The position numbers and the translations under genes are program-made. A stretch of DNA of 64,000 nt from Neoceratodus forsteri (lineage: Eukaryota; Chordata; Ceratodontiformes; Ceratodontidae): positions 168,674,501 through 168,738,500 of the forward strand of contig CM057456.1 in assembly GCA_016271365.2 (NCBI GenBank), given 5' to 3'. Below the pieces are notes generated by a model. That model ran no database searches. It was not told the DNA's origin and worked only from the letters and a program-made list of their open reading frames with translations. Below are positions 56,730 through 64,000 of the stretch, piece by piece (positions within the stretch are counted from its first letter, which is position 1; each line of letters opens with the position of its first letter).

Positions 56730-57440
56730 TTGTGTGCTTGGAGTATTGAAGAAGCTGAGTCCCCTGCTAAGCGGGCCAAGATTTTAATCTATTTACAAAA
56801 GCTACAAGTCGACATAGCTTTTTTGCAGGAAACTTACCTGCTCCCATCCCAGGTTCTATTCTTGAGGCGATCCTGGGTAGGACAGCCATTTGGTGCTGGC
56901 TCAGACTCTCGTAAGAAGGGAGTAGCAATTCTAATAGCACAATGAGTTCCTTTCCGTCTCCTACAGGAGGTAACAGACCCCCAAGGTTGCTATATTATAC
57001 ACCTCACCATACTAGGTCACTTAGAGTCAGTCTTAGGAGCTGTTTATGGCCCTACTAAGGAAGACCAATCTTTTTTCACCACTGTGATGTCCCTCTTGGT
57101 CCCTGGACTTCCTGCCCCATAATAATTGGGGGAGATTGGAATTTGGTCCAATCCAATGACCTTGATTGGATAGGGAGGACCTGTGATGCTCTCTCTCTCA
57201 CAGTCAACTGGCACTCAGGGAACTGATGGACTCTGTGGGTCTGGTGGACCCATGGAGGACCCTGAACCCAGATATCCATGACTATTCATTTCATTCATTA
57301 CCACATAATTATTTTTCCTGAATCAATTAATTGTTAATTGGAACATAGTGTCTTCCTGGGGTTATTCTGTGTCATTATTCTGCCAAGTTAATCTCCGACC
57401 ACCACCCAGCTGACTTCCAGTTAACCTTACCCTTTATCAA
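56730..57440 (+). pseudogene. L1-type APE endonuclease remnant
   Basis: ESPAKRAKILIYLQKLQVDI and AFLQETYLLPSQVLFLRRSW (56,750-56,890) match the L1/Tx1 pattern with the catalytic Glu in LQET. GGDWNLVQSNDLDWIGR near 57,125 holds the GDWN block. DHHPAD-like SPTTTQL near 57,400 replaces the terminal histidine motif. Several stops are present. Confidence 0.75.
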
Positions 57441-58311
57441 ATAGAGATAAAACATGGCTCCTAAACAACCAATTGGAAGACCTGTTACAGCATCTCCATT
57501 CTTTCATTACCTCCTTCATGAAGGTTAAGTCTCCCCTATGTTCACCCTGGATATTCTCTGGGGTGTGTTTAAATGTGTTGTCAGAGGGAACTAATCCATT
57601 TAGCAGCTACTTGGAAGATGCAATGCTCAGCCACTTTATCCTCCTTGCTAGTCCAGATTCAATCAAGGAAGAACATCTTTCACAGTCCTCTCCACATTCT
57701 GAATGGGAACAACTAGAACATCCCCATTTCCAATATAATGTCCTACTAGGGGAAAAGGCTGAGCACCTTTTACTCCATTCCAAGGTGAAATATTTTGATC
57801 AGGGAGAAAAGGCAGGGGAATTGCTTGCCCTTACAGTAGGTTAAGGTCCCAAATCCTGGACAAGATTTTCACTTCTATTCGTACTGACTCTGGCTACCTT
57901 CTCACTTCACCACGCAACATTGTTAACTTGTTTAAGACCTTTCATCAATGTTTATATGCCCCTCCCTCTACTTCATTCTGCCCTGCCCAGCTGGAAGACT
58001 TTTTGAAAGACATACCTCTTCCTCGCCTTTCAGACCCACAGGTTGCAATTTTGCAGGCTCCGCTAACCTTAGCTGAAATCCCCCAAGCCATTGATTTTCT
58101 GGTCCCTGATAAATTGCCCGGCCCAGATGAGTTTTCCACCAACTTTTACAAGGCTTTTAAAGAACAATTGGCCCCTATTATTTTGTCTACCTGCAATTAT
58201 ATCATTAAGGCCAGCCTCTCGGACCTTTCCCTTACTGCAGTGACCATAGTAGTTCTCCCTTAGCCGGACAGGGATCCCTTACTGGTATCCAATTACAGGC
58301 CAATTTCTCTT

Positions 58312-59766
58312 ATATTTGTTTATTTATTTATTTATTTATTTATTAAATTTTGGTGACCGGGTAGGCCCACTGAGCCCGGAAGGTCCCTTTTTCAGGGGCG
58401 ACCCGGGATAACAATACAAGATAAAATACAGTGGAGAAAAAATTTTGATTACATAGGTTGTTCAAGCATAAGGTGGTTACAGACATGGTTATCATCATGA
58501 CACAGTTTTACCTTGGTACTACTTGGCATAGTGATATACATAAGGTAACATTGGTCCCTAGGTGTCCAGATTCTAGAGGGAGGTACATGGTCAGCTCACC
58601 TTTGGGAAGGTTTGATGCAGAAAAGGGGATACCTTAAGAGACGTGGCAGTGGCATGCACTTGTGGCCAGTATATGGGACTTGAGCCTGGTGCAGAAGTTC
58701 ATGAGTGAGGAGGCATCCTTGACTGGAGGGGCTTGTTCCATAGGCTGGGGGCTTGGCAAGAAAAGGATCTGCCACCAGCATTGGTCCTTACTCTGGGGAC
58801 TTCTAGTAGTGTTCGTTCTGATGTCCTTAAATTCCTAGGGTTGTGTTTGATGGCTATGGTTCCGGCTATGCTTGGTGGAGCAGGGGGTTTGAGTAGCTTG
58901 AAGGCCTGGACAAGCAATGGGTATTGGAGGCGAGCGGCCAATGTGGGCCACCAGAGCTGGGCCAGAGTGTCACAGTGATGATGTCGCAGGTGGTCTTGGG
59001 TAGTGAACTGAGCTTATTTGTTGTATAGGATTTGCATCCTGGATACCTCTTGCTTTGCCATGTCCTGTATAATCAGGGCCGCATAGGTCAGGGTAGGGAG
59101 CAGGACACTTGTCACAATGGAGAGCCTGGCCTCAGGGATCGCTGGTCCTGAGTCGGTATACAAATACGAGTTTGCGATGGGTCCTGGAGACCTGGTTCAC
59201 ATGGTCCTTGTAGGTGATAGACTGATCCAGAGTTAGGCCTAAGTATTTTCGGGAGGGAACTACATTAATGCATTTGCCAGAGAGTATGGTTAGTCAGAGG
59301 GATGAGAACTTGTCAAGTCCCAGTGATCTTGGCCCGAATAGCATTGCCTTGGTTTTGTCTGCATTAAGTACCATTCTGTTCTCACACAGCCATGTCTCTA
59401 GGGATGTGAGGTCCTTTTTGGAGGAGCGGACCAAGAGCAGCCACAACACCCAAGGGTCGGTAGATGACAGTGTCATTTGCATACTATAAAACCAAGCTCT
59501 CCCCATAGTAGGTACTTAATTCATTGGTAAATAGGGAGGCTAGGAGGGGGCCTAGTATTGAACCCTGAGGTACTCCCTGTTTTAGAAGTAGTGGCTCTGA
59601 CATGGCCCCCTTCCATGTGACCATCTGTGTCCGGCCTGATAAATAACTCCCAAACCACTTGAGGGCATGAGGGTCTAGGCCACATTGTGCAGCTTCTGTA
59701 GCAGGAGATTGTGGTCGACAAGGTCAAATGCCTTGGACAGGTCTATAAAGACTGCACCTGTGGGTA
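58312..59766 (-). mobile_element. LINE nested in the Tx1/L1-type element
   Basis: Minus-strand LINE whose 3' end is at the low side: a (TTTA)n tract at 58,318-58,346 followed by ACCGGGTAGGCCCACTGAGC. It resembles the tail of the 31,395-34,600 LINE. TCTCTT flanks both sides (58,306-58,311 and 59,767-59,772), a 6-bp target duplication that splits the L1 RT block RPISL from the following SIDMKIL. It is 5'-truncated in palm motif A (FIDLSKAFDLVDHN-like sequence near 59,700-59,760). Confidence 0.85.
58700..59766 (-). pseudogene. reverse transcriptase C-terminal half of the nested LINE
   Basis: Motif A region at 59,690-59,760 and SGRTQMV-like sequence near 59,610, then ENRMVLNADKTKAMLFGPRS (59,294-59,506), which is the block downstream of motif C (YSMQMTL marks the shifted YADDT). 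The C-terminal RSFSCQAPSLWNKPLQSRM (58,699-58,941) matches ERSFTISSPHSWNSIPSHI of the LINE at 31,395, which supports a related family. Frame breaks at about 59,510 and 58,960. Confidence 0.75.
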
Positions 59767-60961
59767 TCTCTTTGTCCATTGATATGAAAATCCTGGCTAA
59801 AGTCTTGGCCTGTAGACTGGGGTTGGTGTGGGATTCCCTAATTAGCTGGGAACAGGGGTTTCATTAAGGTAGACTTTCATCTGATCACCTTAGGAAGCTA
59901 TCCTACCTTATATCAGTGTCCAGGGATTCCCCATTCCTGCAGTGCTTTGGTGTCCTTGACGTCAAAAAGCCTTCATCGGGTCTCATGGGACTATTTATTT
60001 GCCTTATTACCCAAATATCATGTTCTGCAAATGTTTATTCAATGGATCAAGGTGCTACATTCATCCCTGGCAGCTCGGATCCTCTGCAGTGGGGTTCTGC
60101 CCTCACCTTTCCTCCCCACCAGGGTACCAGGCAGGGTTGCCCTCTTTCCTCTTACTTGTTTAACCTTTTTGTAACCTCTTATCTGTAAATGTAATTTCTC
60201 CTGCCAAATTTTGGGCATTTCCATTGGTTCTACAGACTACAAACTGTCAACTTATGCTGATGACATTTTGTTGCATACCTCCTCTCCTGCTACTTCCTGC
60301 CTGCTGCTTTTCAGATTATCTCTGTTTGGTGCTTTCTCCAATTACAATTGAATCTTGCTAAACTGAAATTATGCTCCTCAATAATGTCACTTTTAAAGCT
60401 GATATTGAACACCTTGATCTAGTTTAGAAAAAGACAAACTGAAATATTTAGGGATTTATCTGAGTACATCTCCTTAAGATGCAAAACTTCAACCTTGATT
60501 CATTGATAAACTGAATTTAGATAGATTTAGATAATTGGTCCTTGTTACCCTTTCACTGTGGGGCCACTTGAATATCATCAAAATTAACATCTTACCCGGT
60601 TATTATACCCTTCCAAATGTGTAACATTGTCCTTCCCAGTCATGGTTTCATCAAATTAACAGAATTATTTATTCCTTTGTGTGACAAGGAAAAGCTGCCT
60701 GAAGAGCATTAGTTAAATTAATGCATGTCAAATTTGATGGGGGATTGCAAGCTCCAAATGTTTTTCTTTATTGTTTGGCATTGCATCTTACATGTCTCTA
60801 TTACTGGTTGGAAGGGGTGGTGGACGATTCATCCAGACCGTATACCCCACAATAGGTAGACATAGAGGATTCCCTGTGTTCTCATAATGGTCTGGATGTT
60901 CGATCACTTCCTTACTTCCCTAGGAAGAAGCTTCCCCAGTCCTTACGAGACACGCCTTTAG

Positions 60962-61800
60962 ATGCATCTCTGTGTCCACCTCCAACTCTGCTCATTCTTA
61001 AAAATGTACCCGTATAAAGATATATCCCAGCCACTGTTCAGAAACCCTAATCTTTGTATAGCCAGATGCCCTCTTTCTCAACAGTTTTTGCCAAACATAT
61101 TTGTTCATACAGTTGGGGACGGCACTTCTAACCAAAAACTGTTGTCATTCCTTGAAGCCTGTGACAAGTATCATTGGTCTACTTCCTTCTGCTTCTGGTA
61201 TTTTCAGGTTTCGCACATGCTTCTGCAACATTTTGGTCCTGGCCCATGGCCTAGTCCTTCAAGTACCCTAGTTCTCCCCCTTATTTGTCAGGCTCCCGCA
61301 TCACAATATATTTCATATTACTATCGGGCCCTGCAGGACATTGTGGTTGTCATGGATGGTTCCCGGTTCTAGTGTTGGGACCAGACCCTCCCATCTTCCA
61401 ATATCACTAAGAACTGGACTATCATCTGGAAGCATTTATATACTTACATTAAGTGAGACTGATACTGGCTTATGCTATTTAAAATTCTACACAACCTGTA
61501 TTATACCCCAGTAATATTGCATAAGATGGGTAAACTCCCTATAGGCACATGCTCCAGATGTAATAAGGAACCGGATTCTCTCCTGCATATCTTGTGGTCC
61601 TGTGAGAAAATAATTCCTTTTTGGAATGTGATACATGCATGTCTCAAGCCCCTACTGGGACTATCAGATGCTTTCCTCCCTGAGATATATATTTGGGGGG
61701 AATATACTGATGTTCTGGTTGGAAATCAGAGACCGCATGTAGCATTAGTCTCCGCATATGCGAAGAAAGTTATTCTTTGATACTGGCTTGACCAATGTAT
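60962..61800 (+). pseudogene. C-terminal domain of the L1-type ORF2
   Basis: Two open stretches, 60,962-61,372 and 61,472-61,780. The second contains MGKLPIGTCSRCNKEPDSLL and HILWSCEKIIPFWNVI, the cysteine-histidine knuckle (CxxC...H...C) near the C-terminus of L1/Tx1 ORF2 proteins. DRYHWSTSF-like and LALPLICQAPA-like segments precede it. Confidence 0.75.
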
Positions 61801-62245
61801 ACCCCAATACCTTGAATGGTATAGGGAAATATTATTTGCCCTGCAAGCAGAGTGTCTTATAGCCGGCATGACTGAGCAGCTGTCTAAATATAAAGGTATC
61901 TGGGCTCCCTTACAGGCATTATTAACTCTTTGATCCTTATCCCTAACATTTCCTATTTTACCTCAATTAACTTACTGTGTTACTTTTTTCTGGTGTCTTA
62001 ATTGTGTTTGTATTTGGGGCACCTTCTGGTTTTCCTCTGGTGGTGCGGGTGGGGAAGGTTGGGTGGTTGGAGGTTGGTGGATGTGCATTATATAATAAAC
62101 CTGTATATCTCCTGGTTTCTATCAATGTTCATTTTCTTTTTTGTCTGTATCACCAGGACTTGTATATTGGTCATGTGTACTGCTTTTTTTTTTTTTATGG
62201 TTCTTTAATAAAGCTTATTATATTTGATAAAAAGACAATGACAGG

Positions 62246-63784
62246 ACTTTAAAAATGCAACAACGTATTTTTTTATATCGATATGAAACATTTAATGTTT
62301 TTATATTGATACAATATCTAGTCAATGTAGTGATATATTAATGATTTATCTACTTAGCTGACTCCAACCTTGCGCTAACTGTTCAAAAGTTATCTAATTT
62401 TAAAGAAAATATTGTTTGAAAGGTCTAACTGTGGAACTGTTAGGGGTAGAAACCTGTTTTTTTAATGAAAGCTTGGAGTCCAACCACTAAGAAATGGTGT
62501 CATTATTATATCTTTATATTAACTGGGGAGCATTTTCTCCCTTAGGATATCCTGGTTATAATTCTCTGTTATACCCATGGGTTATAACGGTGAACATGCA
62601 CCAGGTTTCCTTCACTCCACGCATGCGCCAGTCCAGCTCTTCTCTTTCTGTGCGCTGCCAGCCCTGCTCTTCACTGCTGCACATTGCTGACGCTCCCAGT
62701 TGGTGGTAAGTTCTTCTTTTCTTTTTTAACTTTTTTGCTGGCCGTATACATTGGGCATTAAAAAAAAAGTAAATCCTGCTTTCCTTCAAGAGCTGCTATG
62801 GACGGACCATACCAAAACCTCATTGATCCATGGCATGACTCTATGGGGTGGTCTCTTTATTTTATATAATTACTGTGTTGAGAAAATGTTCCCAGCAAAT
62901 ATATAAACAACGGCTGGGTAGAGAAGTGTAAAACTCACATTTACACACACCTTCAGGGTGGATGCCTTAATAAACCCCTCAAGCTTCACTCTTTGGGTTT
63001 ATGGGGCATCCCATCCCTCAGGGGGGTGCACAATCTTGTTATACCCCTACCGAGCCATTATTGTATATATTATATAACAGTAGTAATTATGTTATTGATA
63101 TAGAAACAGGCAGTTTTCTGTAGCTATATCAATATATATGTTTACATCATGACAGAAGTGTTTTTCTGTAAAATAAATGTTATCAATATACTTTTTCTAT
63201 AAAGATGAAATATAGTGATATGCTTTTTGATATCGACATGGAAAATCTCATGACAGGTTGAAAAAATAAAAATAAAAACATTTTTTTTTCTCAATTTTGA
63301 TATTAGTCCCCATAATTTAATTGGTATCTATATAATACCTATAAACATTCATGTTATCCCTTCCCCCTCTCAGCAGTACCAGTTCTTCTTCCCTTTTTCA
63401 AGCTCTGCCCACGAAAGCATCAGAAGATAATAATGAAGGTTTAAAGCCTTTATATAGCATCATCATCATAGTACTATATGAGTCAGAAAGCCATAGGTCA
63501 TATGACTCACCTTTTGGTATTTCAAATATTCATATTTTTTGCTGTCCTTGTATTTATCCTGTGAGGTCTTGAAATGCACCATGTAATCACACAGTGCTAC
63601 CTTGTTTGGTACATTATTCCAGGTGTTTATGATTCTGACATGACCCTGTTATCATTTTGTTTGCTTTTGTTTGTTTCCCTAATTTCCTTATTATCATTTT
63701 ATTTGCATTGTTCCTACTACCAATGGAATCCTTGTATTATGGAGTCAGAAAAGTTTTTCGGGCAAGGCTGGCAGTGTATTTCAT
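62246..63784. other. non-genic, AT-rich with GATATCGATAT-like motifs
   Basis: No gene supported. TATATCGATATG (62,274), TGATATAGAAAC (63,094) and TTTGATATCGACATG (63,226) are scattered. A GC-richer patch at 62,570-62,715 with a GTGGTAAGTTC donor-like end might be an untranslated exon but has nothing else to support it. Confidence 0.35.
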
Positions 63785-64000
63785 ACTGCAAGTTCAAGTC
63801 CCAAGTTTTATTTATTACAGCTCATCTTTCATTGAGAATCAAAGTGCTCTACAGACAATAAAAAAACATCATTAAACTAATTACTCTAAATTTCAATACC
63901 ATAAAATATATACTTATATCAACAATCTAAGTCAATTAATTTACAACAGAAATGCTTCTTTAAATAAATGGGTCTTTAGCTGCCTTTTAAAATCTGTAAG
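63785..64000 (-). repeat. possible dispersed repeat end
   Basis: TTTTATTTATTACAGCTC, TTTCATTGAGAATCAAAGTG and CTCTACAGACAATAAAA, followed by AAATAAATGGGTCTTTAGCT, resemble a tail motif (AAAGCRCTTTACA-like) seen in many vertebrate dispersed repeats. The element runs off the window, so the family and orientation are uncertain. Confidence 0.3.

Larger units (their letters stand above)
57473..60520 (+). pseudogene. L1-type reverse transcriptase, split by a nested LINE
   Basis: Fingers: DKLPGPDEFSTNFYKAFKEQ (57,928-58,263), then SNYRPISL at about 58,300. The nested LINE follows. Afterwards the frame resumes with SIDMKILAKVLACRLGLVWD and LISWEQGFH (59,760-59,870), LDVKKPSSG in place of motif A LDxEKAFD, then the block HQGTRQGCPLSSYLFNLF (60,110-60,180) and motif C STYADDILLHT with YADD intact at 60,253-60,264. 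The order and spacing fit L1/Tx1 enzymes. Stops at 57,842, 58,261 and 60,186 and frame changes make it inactive. Confidence 0.85.
54160..62245 (+). mobile_element. Tx1/L1-type LINE, nearly complete but decayed
   Basis: Plus-strand element with ORF1 (about 54,260-55,170), endonuclease (about 56,700-57,440), reverse transcriptase (about 57,450-60,520, interrupted at 58,312-59,766) and C-terminal domain (to about 61,800). It ends near 62,245 with CTTTAATAAAGCTTATTAT. The parts are in the canonical order of L1-superfamily elements. About 6.6 kb remains after removing the nested LINE. Protein blocks differ from the CR1-like copies: YADD rather than FADD, GTRQGCPLS, and a C-terminal CxxC...HxxxxC knuckle. 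The 5' limit is uncertain. Confidence 0.85.

Noticed and set aside
62570..62715. GC-rich patch ending in a donor-like GTGGTAAGTTC, possible first exon
   Set aside because: No TATA box, open frame or partner exon could be supported.
1..64000. Prokaryotic features (operons, CRISPR, ribosome binding sites, attachment sites)
   Set aside because: Spliced genes, LINEs, SINEs and DNA transposons show this is vertebrate nuclear DNA; no regularly spaced CRISPR-like repeats were seen.

Overview
This window looks like repeat-dense intergenic or intronic DNA from a vertebrate with a large genome. I infer an amphibian, perhaps a caecilian or salamander. The basis is many CR1-like LINEs with TTTCTATG-type tails, a Tx1/L1-type LINE, TTAA-flanked miniature DNA transposons of the Xenopus T2/Kolobok style, a MIR-like CORE-SINE and a PIF/Harbinger element. 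I could support no host protein-coding exon, tRNA, rRNA, operon or CRISPR array. Almost all recognisable coding sequence belongs to transposable elements, mostly decayed.

Layout. 1-13,200 is non-genic with structured repeats: an element whose core is a tandem array of palindromic ~297-bp units (about 1,660-4,600), a 499-bp MITE with ~155-bp inverted ends (6,163-6,661), minisatellite arms of ~61-bp units in opposite orientations (7,140-7,765), and a stretch full of ATTAATG/CCATTAA motifs (7,900-8,740). 13,200-29,000 is mostly CR1-like LINE fragments, including a tail-to-tail pair (15,545-21,330). One LINE is split by a clean TTAA insertion (24,487-24,981). Another is split by a second copy of the palindromic-array element (about 25,890-28,325). 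29,595-30,338 is a probable MITE. 31,395-34,600 is a LINE of a second family. 35,289-39,352 holds two more CR1-like LINEs.

39,429-47,570 is the centrepiece: an 8.1-kb PIF/Harbinger transposon with matching 16-bp ends and a 3-bp ATA duplication. It carries three genes. The first is a HARBI1-like DDE transposase with an in-frame 132-nt intron. The second is a Myb/SANT-like gene on the minus strand. The third is a second, different Myb/SANT-like gene on the plus strand with three exons and no visible disablement. The two Myb-like genes are divergent across a ~770-bp spacer with a TATA box and two octamer motifs. In known Harbinger elements the transposase works with a Myb-like partner that binds DNA and brings the transposase to the nucleus and the ends. 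Two partners in one element is unusual. The transposase and the minus-strand gene are broken, and a CR1 copy cuts the latter.

47,571-49,915, with 39,353-39,428, is an unassigned LINE-like ORF1 region split by the Harbinger. Further on are a CR1-like fragment (49,916-50,860), another ATA-flanked MITE (51,635-52,728), a CR1-like LINE (52,901-54,050) and a nearly complete but decayed Tx1/L1-type LINE (about 54,160-62,245). That LINE hosts a nested minus-strand LINE with a 6-bp target duplication (58,312-59,766). The nesting gives a partial relative order of insertion events.
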